This document shows positions 31,663 to 39,877 of a stretch of 64,000 bases of DNA, piece by piece. The DNA is from Streptomyces sp. XY006 (GTDB lineage: Bacteria > Actinomycetota > Actinomycetes > Streptomycetales > Streptomycetaceae): contig NZ_NOKT01000022.1 in the NCBI RefSeq assembly GCF_002237655.1, positions 90,963 to 154,962 on the forward strand, given 5' to 3'. Made by a program: the position numbers and the translations under genes. The stretch's first letter is position 1, and every line of letters begins with the position of its first letter. Under the pieces are notes generated by a model. The model worked only from the letters and a program-made list of their open reading frames with translations, was not told the origin of the DNA and did not search any database.

Positions 31663-32142
31663 ATGACCGAGACCACTCAGCGCAGGCAGCAGGACGGGGT
31701 CACTGCATCGCAGGGCAAGGGAGCTCCGGAGACCCGTGGCAGTACCGCGATCGCCGACACGGTCGTCGCGAAGATCGCCGGGATGGCCGCCCGGGAGGTT
31801 CCGGAGGTGCATCACCTGGGTGGCGGGATGACCCGGGCCATCGGCGCCGTGCGCCAGCGTGTGCCGGGCACCGGTTCCGGCAGCGGCGTCACGCAGGGCG
31901 TGAAGGTTGAGGTCGGCGAGCGTCAGGCCGCCGTCGATCTGAATGTGGTCGTCGAGTACGGCGCCGCCATCGCCGACACTGCGGCCGACATCCGGAGCAA
32001 CGTCATCAACGCCGTCGAGCGGATGACCGGCCTGGAGGTCGTGGAGGTCAACATCGCCGTCGACGACGTCCATCTGCCCGACGAGCCGGAGGACGAGGGC
32101 GAGGAGTCCGGATCCGGGCAGGGCGGCAGGCGCGTGGCCTGA
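31663..32142 (+). CDS. Asp23/Gls24-family envelope stress protein
   Basis: 159 residues from ATG at 31663, with GAGGTGA upstream. Contains the Asp23 core: TAIADTVVAKIAGMAAREVP, GVKVEVGERQAAVDLNVVV and IRSNVINAVERMTGLEVVEV. These proteins sit under the membrane in alkaline or envelope stress. N-terminal 25 residues are polar and disordered; the C-terminal tail is acidic then Arg/Gly-rich. It stands alone; no amaP-like partner next to it. Confidence 0.92.
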   Translation: MTETTQRRQQDGVTASQGKGAPETRGSTAIADTVVAKIAGMAAREVPEVHHLGGGMTRAIGAVRQRVPGTGSGSGVTQGVKVEVGERQAAVDLNVVVEYGAAIADTAADIRSNVINAVERMTGLEVVEVNIAVDDVHLPDEPEDEGEESGSGQGGRRVA

Positions 32143-32258
32143 GGGCTCAGGGCTGAAGGCTCGGGGCTGCAGGCTCGGGGCTGAAGATTCGCGGCCTGAG
32201 GGCTTGTGGCCGCAGGGCCTTTGGCCGCAGGGCTTTTGGCCTGAGGGCCGTGGCCTTA
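32143..32258. repeat. Degenerate short tandem repeat between convergent genes
   Basis: Successive variants of GGCTGAAGGCTCGG and GGCCGCAGGGCYTTTGG-like units, about 14-19 bp each, fill the space between asp23 and the minus-strand MBL gene. Looks like replication-slippage expansion rather than a gene. Confidence 0.55.
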
Positions 32259-32269
32259 AGAGTGTCGGC

Positions 32270-33229
32270 TCAGGGCACCGTTGGTGTCGCGCCGGGTGTG
32301 GCGGTGATGCGGGTGCGGTGGCCGTGTGGGCAGTGGACCACGCGGTCGCCTAGGCCCAGCCGATCCGCCTCGGCCAGGAAGGCGGACAGCGGGGAGCGCA
32401 TGACCGTGTAGTCGGCATAGTGGACCGGCAGGATCAGGCGGGGGCGCAGGCGGCGGGCCAGTTCCGCGCCCTGGGCGCCGTCCATGGTGACGACGAAGCC
32501 GCCGGGGAGCGTGGTACCGCCCAGGTGGAGGACGGCCAGGTCGGCGGAGGGGAAGTGGCGGGTGATCTCGTCCAGGCCGTCGTGGAGCACGGTGTCGCCC
32601 GAGAGGTAGAGGCGCAGGCGAGGGGGGCCGCCGGCGGGACCGAACTCCAGCATGCTTCCCATGACCGGCGGCAGCAGCGCGCGCAGCGCCGGGTGGCCGG
32701 CGTGCCGGCCCGGCAGGGCGGTGACGGTGACCTGGGCTCCGCCGCGTTCGAGGGTGAGGGACGTCCAGGTGTGCAGGCCGGCCGTGCGCTGGAAGCCGTG
32801 CAGGACCTTGAGGCGGCGGGCCGCGTGCCGGGTGGTCAGGATCGGCACCGTGTGGTCCAGGTGCCGGCGGGCCCGGCGGTCCCAGTGGTCGCCGTGCAGG
32901 TGGGAGAGCACGATCCCGTCGAGGCGGGGCAGTTCGGGCACGTCGAGGGCCGGTTCGGTGAGGCGGCGGCTCAGCAGGCCGTACCCGAGGTGGGCGTACT
33001 GGCCCCGGTGGAGGAAGTTGGGGTCGGTGAGCAGGGTGAGCGGGCCGTAGGTCAGCAGCACCGTCGCGTTGCCGATGAAGTGGATGTCGAGGGTGTCGTC
33101 GTCGCCGATGATTTCGGCGACCGTGGTGCGGGCGACGGTGGTGTCGGCGGCGGGCGTGTCTTCGCCGGTGGGCGGTCCCTCCGCGGCGGGGTGGGGTGGG
33201 GCCGTGGGCTTGTCCTCGGGGCTTGGCAT
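32270..33229 (-). CDS. UlaG-like metallo-beta-lactamase-fold hydrolase
   Basis: 319 residues from ATG at 33229 (GGGAGAG upstream). Metal ligands in VLSHLHGDHWDRRARRHLDH (HxHxDH), later GRHAGH, LYLSGDTVLHDG and ILPVHYADY. The closest family by motif order is UlaG/YtnP-like lactonase or phospholipase-D-like MBL (IHFIGNATVLLTYGPLTLLT is the typical first strand pair). A Pro/Thr-rich N-terminal 40 residues precede the domain. Substrate unknown. Convergent with asp23, upstream of ku on the same strand. Confidence 0.87.
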   Translation of the reverse strand: MPSPEDKPTAPPHPAAEGPPTGEDTPAADTTVARTTVAEIIGDDDTLDIHFIGNATVLLTYGPLTLLTDPNFLHRGQYAHLGYGLLSRRLTEPALDVPELPRLDGIVLSHLHGDHWDRRARRHLDHTVPILTTRHAARRLKVLHGFQRTAGLHTWTSLTLERGGAQVTVTALPGRHAGHPALRALLPPVMGSMLEFGPAGGPPRLRLYLSGDTVLHDGLDEITRHFPSADLAVLHLGGTTLPGGFVVTMDGAQGAELARRLRPRLILPVHYADYTVMRSPLSAFLAEADRLGLGDRVVHCPHGHRTRITATPGATPTVP

Positions 33230-33320
33230 CGCGCTCTCCCGTCTCCCCCCGTGGCGGAGTACCCGTGCCGAAGCCGGCCAGTCCGCGGAGCGTGCGGGGC
33301 ACGTGCGCGGACCGGCGGCC

Positions 33321-34340
33321 TCAGGCCGAGCGTTTGCGGGGCGTCGACTTCTTCGCCGGTGTCTTCTTCGCCGTGCTCTTCGCCGCCGTCTTCTTCGCAC
33401 CCTGGGCCGACTTGGCCGTCGACTTCTTCGACGAGGCCGCCGTCTTCTTGGCGGCCGTCTTCTTCGCCGTGGACGTCGACTTCTTGCCGCCGGTCTCCTT
33501 CGGTGCCGCGCGGGACGTCTTGCGCGGCAGCGGCTTGACCTCGGCGTGGTCCCCGGCCTCCTCGCCGCGGGACTCGCGGGCCGCGCGGACGCTGTTCTCC
33601 AGGGCCGCCATCAGGTCAAGGACCTTGCCGCCGGCCGCGGGCTCGGGCGCCTGCGGCGGGGCCTCGCCGGCGGCCTTCGCGGCGATGACCTCCTCGACGG
33701 CCTCGCGGTACTCGTCGTGCAGGTCCTCCAGGTCGACCTCGCCCAGGGTGTCCATCAGCGCGTCGGCGAGGTCCAGCTCCTTGTCGCGGACCGTGACGTT
33801 CGTGTCGGGGGCGAGGCCCTCCGGGGCGCGGACCTCGTCCGGCCAGAGCAGCCCGTGCATCGCGATCGCGTCTCCGACGACCCGGAGCATGCCCAGCCGC
33901 TCGCGGCCGCGCAGGGCGAACTTGGCGATCGCCACCTTGTTGCTGCGCTTGAGCGCTTCGCGCAGCAGGGTGTACGGCTTCGCCGCCGGGGCCCCGCTCG
34001 CCTGGAGGTAGTACGCGGCGTCCATCTGGAGGGGGTCGATCCGGTCGGCCGGGACGAACGCGACGATCTCGATCGTCTTGGCCGTCGGGATCGGCAGGCT
34101 GGACAGGTCCTCCTCGGTGATCGGGATGATCGAGCCGTCCGCGTCCTCGTACCCCTTGCCGATCTCCCCCTGGGTGACCTCGCGGTCCTCCAGTTCGCAG
34201 AATTTGCGGTAGCGGATGCGGCCGCCGTCCTCGGTGTGGATCTGGCGGAAGGAGATCGAGTGGCTCTCGGTGGCGTTCACCAGCTTGATCGGAATGCTGA
34301 CCAGGCCGAATGAGATGGCGCCGTTCCATATGGATCTCAC
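33321..34340 (-). CDS. ku: Non-homologous end-joining protein Ku with Lys-rich tail
   Basis: Homodimeric ring that loads on double-strand DNA ends. 339 residues from GTG at 34340 (VRSIWNGAISFGLVSIPIKL), the invariant bacterial Ku start. The Ku core runs to about residue 255; the minimal ligase-recruiting region is around LEDLHDEYREAVEEVI. The last 70 residues are a histone-H1-like run of KKTAAK and AKKTPAKKS units ending PRKRSA, which in other actinobacteria promotes DNA binding. Divergent from the polymerase gene with 63 bp between, so both share one promoter region. Confidence 0.96.
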   Translation of the reverse strand: MRSIWNGAISFGLVSIPIKLVNATESHSISFRQIHTEDGGRIRYRKFCELEDREVTQGEIGKGYEDADGSIIPITEEDLSSLPIPTAKTIEIVAFVPADRIDPLQMDAAYYLQASGAPAAKPYTLLREALKRSNKVAIAKFALRGRERLGMLRVVGDAIAMHGLLWPDEVRAPEGLAPDTNVTVRDKELDLADALMDTLGEVDLEDLHDEYREAVEEVIAAKAAGEAPPQAPEPAAGGKVLDLMAALENSVRAARESRGEEAGDHAEVKPLPRKTSRAAPKETGGKKSTSTAKKTAAKKTAASSKKSTAKSAQGAKKTAAKSTAKKTPAKKSTPRKRSA

Positions 34341-34403
34341 GTGCAGCACCCTTCCGGTCACGCTCGGGAGTGTTTGCCACGGTTTGCGTGGGATTCTTAT
34401 CGT

Positions 34404-35285
34404 ATGGCGCCTATCACAGAGGTGGAGGGGCGACGGCTCGCGCTGAGCAATCTGGAGAAGGTGCTGTATCCCGCCGACGGCTTCACCAAGGGCGAGGTGC
34501 TGCACTACTACGCGACCGTCGCCGAGGTCCTGCTGCCGCATCTGCGGGACCGGGCCGTGTCCTTCCTGCGGTACCCGGACGGGCCGGACGGGCAGGTGTT
34601 CTTCACGAAGAACGTGCCGCCTGGTACGCCCGAGTGGGTCACGACCGCCGAGGTGCCGCGGGTGGAGGGGCCCTCGCGGATGGTGCTGGTGCAGGATCTG
34701 CCGAGCCTGATGTGGGCGGCCAACCTCGTCGCCGAGTTCCACACCCACCAGTGGCTCGTCGGCACGCCGGAGGAGGCCGACCGGATCGTCTTCGACCTCG
34801 ATCCGGGGGCTCCGGCGAGCATCGTGCAGTGCTGCGAGGTCGCGCTGTGGCTGCGGGAGCGGCTGGCCCGGGACGGCATCGAGGCCTACGGCAAGACCTC
34901 CGGCGCGAAGGGGCTGCATCTGCTCGCCGCCGTGCGCGGGGCGTCCTCCGAACGGGTCTCCGAGTACGCCAAGGAGCTGGCCGTGGAGGCCGAGAAGGCC
35001 ATGCCGCGGCTGGCGCTGCACCGGATGACCAGGAGTCTGCGCCCCGGGAAGGTCTTCGTCGACTGGAGCCAGAACGCCGCCCGCAAGACGACGGCGACGC
35101 CGTACACCATGCGGGCCCGGGCGGAGCCGACCGTCTCGGCACCGGTGACCTGGGAGGAGATCGAGGAGTGCCGGGCGCCTGGTCGGCTGGACTTCCACGC
35201 GCGGGACATCGCGCCGCGGGTGCAGGATTTCGGGGATCTGCTGGCGCCGCTGCTCGACGGGGAGCGGGCCGGGGAGCTGCCGTAG
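34404..35285 (+). CDS. LigD-type primase-polymerase (NHEJ polymerase)
   Basis: Archaeo-eukaryotic primase superfamily polymerase that fills gaps at broken ends. 293 residues from ATG at 34404. Motifs: LSNLEKVLYPADGFTKGEVL; metal-binding DLDPG in RIVFDLDPGAPASIV (about 135); KTSGAKGLHLLAAV; FVDWSQNAARKTTATPYTMRAR. The nuclease and ligase domains of full LigD are absent, as usual in Streptomyces where the functions are on separate genes. Ribosome site is weak (GGGA), so the start rests on homology. Divergent from ku. Confidence 0.94.
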   Translation: MAPITEVEGRRLALSNLEKVLYPADGFTKGEVLHYYATVAEVLLPHLRDRAVSFLRYPDGPDGQVFFTKNVPPGTPEWVTTAEVPRVEGPSRMVLVQDLPSLMWAANLVAEFHTHQWLVGTPEEADRIVFDLDPGAPASIVQCCEVALWLRERLARDGIEAYGKTSGAKGLHLLAAVRGASSERVSEYAKELAVEAEKAMPRLALHRMTRSLRPGKVFVDWSQNAARKTTATPYTMRARAEPTVSAPVTWEEIEECRAPGRLDFHARDIAPRVQDFGDLLAPLLDGERAGELP

Positions 35286-35447
35286 CCGGGTGCCGTAGCC
35301 GGGCCGGTCCGGTCCGGGGGTGCGGTGTGCGGTGTGCGGTGGCTCAGGGCTTCAGTGACCCGTGTGGAGTCCGGTGCTCAGGCTCAGTGACCCTTCCCGG
35401 GGGGGCCGGTACCCCCTCTGGGCCTCCTGTCCCGGAGGCGACCTGCC

Positions 35448-36251
35448 TCAGAGTCCGCCCCACGTGTTCCTGTCGCGGGCCGTCGCGTGGAGGGCCTCCA
35501 CGTCCGCCGGTTTCAGGACGCCGCCCTGGTGGGACAGGGCGTCCAGCTGCGTGTCGGTCAGGACGCGGACCTCGCGAGGGGGCGCGGGGACCGTCACCGC
35601 CGCCGGGTCCACCAGGGCGAGGACCGGGCGGACCTCGGCCGTCAGGGCGTAGGAGGCCCGGTCGGCCGCGGCGCGGACGAGGCGCAGCAAGGGGCGGGGA
35701 TCTCGGCGGCCCACGGTGACCATGGGGTCGGCGATGGTCACGCGGTGCCTGCGGGCGTGGAGCGAGTGCAGGGCGAACAGGCCGCCGGGGCCGATCAGCA
35801 GATGGTGGATGCGGTCGCCGCCGGGCAGCGGCACCGAGTGCAGGGCGTGCCAGCCCGCGCCGTCCAGCCGGTCCAGCGCCTCCCCCACCGTCTGCTCGGC
35901 CTCCAGGGCCCGGCGGCGCGGGTCGGGCCGCAGCCTGCGCGCCGGGCCGGGGTCGCGGTCGAGCGCGACGAGCAGGGCCTCGCCGGGGCGGTTGGGAGCC
36001 AGGTCGTCGTCGGGGTGGAGGGTGAGGCGGGCCAGTTCGGCCGGGGTGGGCACGGGGGGCGGGCCGACCGTCACCGGGCCGGTGATGAAGGGCCCGAGGG
36101 CTCTCATGACGTCGTCCTCGCGGTCCGCGCCGAGCAGGTTGACCCGGGACGCCTCACGGTCGTACCAGGCGATGTTCCTGCCGTCCGGGAGGCAGACGTA
36201 CAGCCGCTCACGGCCGTGCCGCCAGGTCGGTACGACGCGCAGTCCGTCCAT
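35448..36251 (-). CDS. NERD-domain protein
   Basis: 267 residues, MDGLRVVPTWRHGRERLYVC. The central part (TVGEALDRLDGAGWHALHSVPLPGGDRIHHLLIGPGGLFALHSLHA, around residues 115-165, given here only by its ends) follows the nuclease-related NERD pattern: Glu after GE, an IDHLLIGP-like strand with His-His in place of Asp-His, and GLFAL. The usual catalytic Lys after the last strand is not clear, so activity is doubtful. A cytoplasmic protein of unknown role; divergent from the phosphatase gene. Confidence 0.75.
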   Translation of the reverse strand: MDGLRVVPTWRHGRERLYVCLPDGRNIAWYDREASRVNLLGADREDDVMRALGPFITGPVTVGPPPVPTPAELARLTLHPDDDLAPNRPGEALLVALDRDPGPARRLRPDPRRRALEAEQTVGEALDRLDGAGWHALHSVPLPGGDRIHHLLIGPGGLFALHSLHARRHRVTIADPMVTVGRRDPRPLLRLVRAAADRASYALTAEVRPVLALVDPAAVTVPAPPREVRVLTDTQLDALSHQGGVLKPADVEALHATARDRNTWGGL

Positions 36252-36412
36252 GCAGCATCACCCCCGACCATGGGAACAGGCGGGGTGCTGCCGGTGCAAG
36301 AACCCGGATACCGTGGGGAGCAGTTGGGCCTGCCGGCGGATCGGCCGCCGGGAGGACACCGTGCCTGGTCGACGCCGCGCGGGCCCTCCGGCGGTGAGGT
36401 GGGGAGGCACCG

Positions 36413-36916
36413 TTGCGTACCCGCAGTGAACCCGATGTGCCGACGCCCCGCAGTCCCTGGAACGAGGTCGTCCCCGGGCTGTGGATGGGTGGTCACGAGT
36501 ACACCGGGTCGCAGGGCCATCGGGAGTTCGCCGTCGTACGGGACGAGTTCGACCTGGTCCAGACGCTGCTGCGGCTGCCGGGGCACGGGCCGGATCCGGG
36601 TGTGGCGCACCATGTGTGGCCGATCCCCGACGGACCGCTGGACGGCACGCAGCTCGCGGGCGTGATGCGGCTCGCCGAGGCCGCGTGCGAGGCGCTGGAC
36701 GCGGGCCGTACGGTCCTGGTCCGCTGCTTCCACGGTTACAACCGCTCCGGTCTGGTCGTCGCGCACGCGCTGATGCGCCGGGGCAGCTCCGCGGAGGCCG
36801 CGATCCGGCTGATCAGGGACCGCCGCTCCCCCTGGGCGCTGCACAACGACCTGTTCGTCGAGTACCTGCGGGCCGGGCTGGCCACGGCCCGGCTGCTGGA
36901 GGAGCTGACCGACTAG
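36413..36916 (+). CDS. Dual-specificity protein phosphatase-like protein
   Basis: 167 residues from a TTG at 36413 (GGGGAGG upstream). The active-site P-loop is LVRCFHGYNRSGLVVAHALM (CX5R, about residue 104-110); general acid Asp probably in IPDGPLDG. NEVVPGLWMGGHEY is the typical first segment of this small phosphatase family. Cytoplasmic; substrate unknown. Confidence 0.85.
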   Translation: MRTRSEPDVPTPRSPWNEVVPGLWMGGHEYTGSQGHREFAVVRDEFDLVQTLLRLPGHGPDPGVAHHVWPIPDGPLDGTQLAGVMRLAEAACEALDAGRTVLVRCFHGYNRSGLVVAHALMRRGSSAEAAIRLIRDRRSPWALHNDLFVEYLRAGLATARLLEELTD

Positions 36917-37005
36917 CACGCATACGGGCGCCCTCGCGCGCAAATGGGACTTCCCCGCGAATAAGGTGTACGCGGCCGACGGTCGTGTCCGCCACGTGAG
37001 GAACC

Positions 37006-37875
37006 GTGAACCGTAGGAGTGCAGTGCCCCGCAGCCGTCCCGGAAACCGCTCCGGTCCGCGTGAGCGCCGGCTCGGCCGGGCCGTCCGGCGGGCCGTCGC
37101 CGGGATGCTCGTGCTGGCGGCCGCCGTGGGCTGCGGGAACGCCGGGGAGCTGGAGGGCGCGGGGCCGACCCCGACGGCGGTCGGTCCGGCGCGGCTCTGG
37201 CCGGAGCTGACCCCCGCCTCCAGTCCGGCCTTCGAGATCGGCGAGGTGAACAGGGAGCCGGTCAAGGGCGTCGAGGTCCCGGCCGACGGCGACATCCGCC
37301 GGGTCGACCCGGTCGGGATCGTCCGGGCCGAGATCGACGGGAACCCCCGCGACTACGCCGGTGCCAAGGCGCCCTACCGTGACACGAACCGGCGGATGGC
37401 CGACTGCGCCGAGGGCCCGGGCCGTGGGAAGTGCCCGGTGCTGCGGCCGTACTACCGGGATCTGACCGGCGACGGGCGGGACGATCTGACGCTGGGCTTC
37501 CGGCTGCTGCCCGGCAAGACCACGGCCGTGCGCGTCTACACCGTCGACAGGCGCCGGCTGTTGCAGGTGATGGCGTGGGAGGACGCGCTCAGCGGTGTCG
37601 AGCTGGCGGGGCGTTCCCTGGTCATCCGGTCGCCGTCGGAGGTCGCGGGCTACGAGTACCGCCTGGAGTGGACCTGGGACCGGGACCAGCGGGCCATGCT
37701 CCTCACCCACGACGAGATGCTGCGCACCGGACCGCGGGGCCACTCCCGGCACCCTTCCGCCTCGCCCTCAGGGTCCCGGTCCGCCTCACCGTCCGGGTCT
37801 GCCTCGCCGTCCCGGTCCGCCTCGCGGTCCGTCTCGCCGTCCCCGTCCGGCTCGTCCTCCGCGAGCGGCGGATGA
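37006..37875 (+). CDS. Lipoprotein, coupled to orphan histidine kinase
   Basis: 289 residues, GTG start. Arg-rich start, hydrophobic core and lipobox LAAAVGCGN give a lipid-anchored protein. The middle has DLTGDGRDDLTLGFRL, an FG-GAP-like Asp cluster; the C-terminal 40 residues are a Ser/Pro repeat (SASPSGS). Its TGA overlaps the ATG of the kinase gene, so the two are coupled. The arrangement recalls CseA-CseC, where a lipoprotein tunes an envelope-sensing kinase; the analogy is inference. Confidence 0.82.
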   Translation: MNRRSAVPRSRPGNRSGPRERRLGRAVRRAVAGMLVLAAAVGCGNAGELEGAGPTPTAVGPARLWPELTPASSPAFEIGEVNREPVKGVEVPADGDIRRVDPVGIVRAEIDGNPRDYAGAKAPYRDTNRRMADCAEGPGRGKCPVLRPYYRDLTGDGRDDLTLGFRLLPGKTTAVRVYTVDRRRLLQVMAWEDALSGVELAGRSLVIRSPSEVAGYEYRLEWTWDRDQRAMLLTHDEMLRTGPRGHSRHPSASPSGSRSASPSGSASPSRSASRSVSPSPSGSSSASGG

Positions 37876-39290
37876 GGGCCGTGCTGCCCCGGTGGTCCGG
37901 GACGCTCGCCGTGAAGGCCGCCGTCTTCATCACGGTGATGTGCTGTGCGCTCGCCGCCCTGCTCGGCGTCCTGGTGCACGTGCAGGTGACGAACCAGACG
38001 GTCGACCAGGCCCGTGAGCGGGCGCTGCAGCGGCTGGCGCAGGCGACGGAGCGGTACGAGGCCGGGGACACGCTGCGGCGGGGCGCCGGGGTGGACCCGC
38101 CGGGCCTGCCGGGGTCCCTGCGGGAGCTGGCGGTGGCCGGGGACCGGGGCACGATGGTCGCCGAACTGGAGGGACGTCCCGTGATGTGGGCGGCGGGGCC
38201 CGTGGACGGGGGCCGGGCTCTGGCGGTGGCGGTCGACTACGGCCAGCAGGCGCGCACCATCAACGGCCTGGACCGGGCGATCCTGTGGTCGTCGGGGCTG
38301 GCGATCGGGGCGACGCTGCTGGTCGGCTCGTTCGCGGTGACGCGGGTGACGCGGCGGCTGCACACCACGGCGCTGGTGGCCCGGCGGATCAGCGCGGGCG
38401 ATCTGGACGCGCGCGTCAACGACCCCCGCACCCGGCCCCGCCCGGCACCGAGGCTTCGGGCGCACCTGGAGAACCAGGCGCACACGAAGGACCCGACCCG
38501 CCCGAAGAACCCCGCCCCCCAAGATCCCGACCGCCCGAAAGTCCCCGCTCGCCCCCAAGACCCCGCCCGCCCGAAAGTCCCCGCCCGCTCCAAAGACCTC
38601 GCCCGCCCGAAGGGCTCCGCTCGGCCGCAGGACGAGGTCGCCGCGGTCGCCGCCGCGCTGGACTCCATGGCGGCGTCGCTGCAGGGCAAGCTGCTCGCCG
38701 AGCAGCGGTTCACGGCGGATGTCGCGCACGAGCTGCGCACCCCGCTCACCGGACTGCACGCCGCGGCCGAGCTCCTGCCCCCGGGCCGGCCGACGGAGCT
38801 GGTGCGCGACCGGGTCGCGGCGCTGCGCACGCTCACCGAGGACCTGCTGGAGATCTCGCGGCTGGACACCGGGCGGGAGCGGCTGGAGCTGGACACCGAG
38901 CAGCTGGGTCCGCTGGTGGAGCGGGTGGTGCGCGCGTCCGGGAGCGGTACGCGGGTCGTCGTTGTGCGGGACGTGGCCGTGGAGACGGACCGGCGGCGGC
39001 TGGAGCGGGTGCTGGGGAACCTGGTGGCGAACGCGCACAAGCACGGGCGGGGGCCGGTGGTGCTGACCGTGGACGGCCCGGTGGTCACCGTCCGGGACCA
39101 CGGGGACGGTTTTCCGGAGTACCTGGTGGCGCACGGGCCGCAGCGGTTCCGTACGGAAGGGGGCGCCCGGGGGCACGGGCTCGGGCTGACGATCGCGCTG
39201 GGGCAGGCGGAGGTGCTGGGGGCGCGGCTGGAGTTCGCGAACGCCCCGGACGGCGGGGCGGTGGCGACGCTCGAACTGCCGGTGGACTGA
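37872..39290 (+). CDS. Membrane sensor histidine kinase with Pro/Lys repeat linker
   Basis: 472 residues. TM1 about 14-36 (VKAAVFITVMCCALAALLGV), extracytoplasmic loop to about 135, TM2 136-156, HAMP start RRISAGDLDARVND. Between HAMP and DHp is an odd insert of about 70 residues made of repeated RPK-x-PARPQDPA units. Phospho-acceptor His in VAHELRTPLTGLHA; N box VLGNLVANAHKHGRG; G1 VRDHGDGFPEYL; G2 RGHGLGLTIALGQA. No response regulator is adjacent, so it is an orphan. Coupled to the lipoprotein gene by ATGA. Confidence 0.88.
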   Translation: MRAVLPRWSGTLAVKAAVFITVMCCALAALLGVLVHVQVTNQTVDQARERALQRLAQATERYEAGDTLRRGAGVDPPGLPGSLRELAVAGDRGTMVAELEGRPVMWAAGPVDGGRALAVAVDYGQQARTINGLDRAILWSSGLAIGATLLVGSFAVTRVTRRLHTTALVARRISAGDLDARVNDPRTRPRPAPRLRAHLENQAHTKDPTRPKNPAPQDPDRPKVPARPQDPARPKVPARSKDLARPKGSARPQDEVAAVAAALDSMAASLQGKLLAEQRFTADVAHELRTPLTGLHAAAELLPPGRPTELVRDRVAALRTLTEDLLEISRLDTGRERLELDTEQLGPLVERVVRASGSGTRVVVVRDVAVETDRRRLERVLGNLVANAHKHGRGPVVLTVDGPVVTVRDHGDGFPEYLVAHGPQRFRTEGGARGHGLGLTIALGQAEVLGARLEFANAPDGGAVATLELPVD

Positions 39291-39402
39291 GGCCTGGCCG
39301 CGTCCTCCTTCGGCCCACTGTGAGGGGCGCCCCCGACAGGCCGCTCCTAATGTGGCGAATAGTCAGCTTCGCCACCTTCGCCCCCACATGGAGGTAATCC
39401 CC

Positions 39403-39825
39403 ATGGCCTTGCGCTCCCGCCTCTGCATAGTCACCGCCGCAGCCTTCCTCGCCGCCGCGGCCGCCGTCACGCCCGCCGCCGCCGCGCACGACGACTGGGA
39501 CCCGAGCGGCGGCCTCGGCGGAAACGGCGGCAACCACCACCACGACCCGACCGGCGGCAACGGCGGCGACCACCACGGGCATCACGGCCGGCACCTCTAC
39601 AAGGGCGTCGTCACGGCGGACACGCTGGCGCTGCGCAGCGCTCCGAACCGCGGCTCGCAGATCATCCGGTTCGCCCACCGGGGCGACATCGTCAAGATCT
39701 TCTGCAAGACCGGCGGCGAGACCGTGCAGGGCAACCCGCTGTGGTACCTCCTCACGGACGGCACCTGGGCCTGGGGCGCGGCCCGGTACATCGACAACAT
39801 CGGTCCCGCGCCACGCTGGTGCTGA
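39403..39825 (+). CDS. Secreted SH3-like domain protein
   Basis: 140 residues from ATG at 39403 with GGAGG 8 nt upstream. Signal peptide (MALRSRLCIVTAAAFLAAAA, cut after PAAAA), a Gly/His/Asn-rich stretch (GGNGGNHHHDP) that could bind metal, then a bacterial SH3-type domain (YKGVVTADTLALRSAPNRGS ... GDIVKIFCKTGG) with two Cys likely forming a disulphide. Probably cell-wall associated. Confidence 0.85.
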   Translation: MALRSRLCIVTAAAFLAAAAAVTPAAAAHDDWDPSGGLGGNGGNHHHDPTGGNGGDHHGHHGRHLYKGVVTADTLALRSAPNRGSQIIRFAHRGDIVKIFCKTGGETVQGNPLWYLLTDGTWAWGAARYIDNIGPAPRWC

Positions 39826-39865
39826 CACTCCGTCACCCAAAGACACACAAGACGCACTGTTTGGG

Positions 39866-39871
39866 TAGGTT
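39866..39871 (+). promoter_or_regulatory. Putative -10 of leaderless ftsW-like gene inside ACCCAAA/TTTGGGT repeat
   Basis: TAGGTT ends 6 nt before the ATG at 39878 and no Shine-Dalgarno lies between, as for leaderless mRNAs. It overlaps an inverted repeat ACCCAAA (39835-39841) and TTTGGGT (39860-39866), a possible operator. Confidence 0.45.
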
Positions 39872-39877
39872 CCGGAC

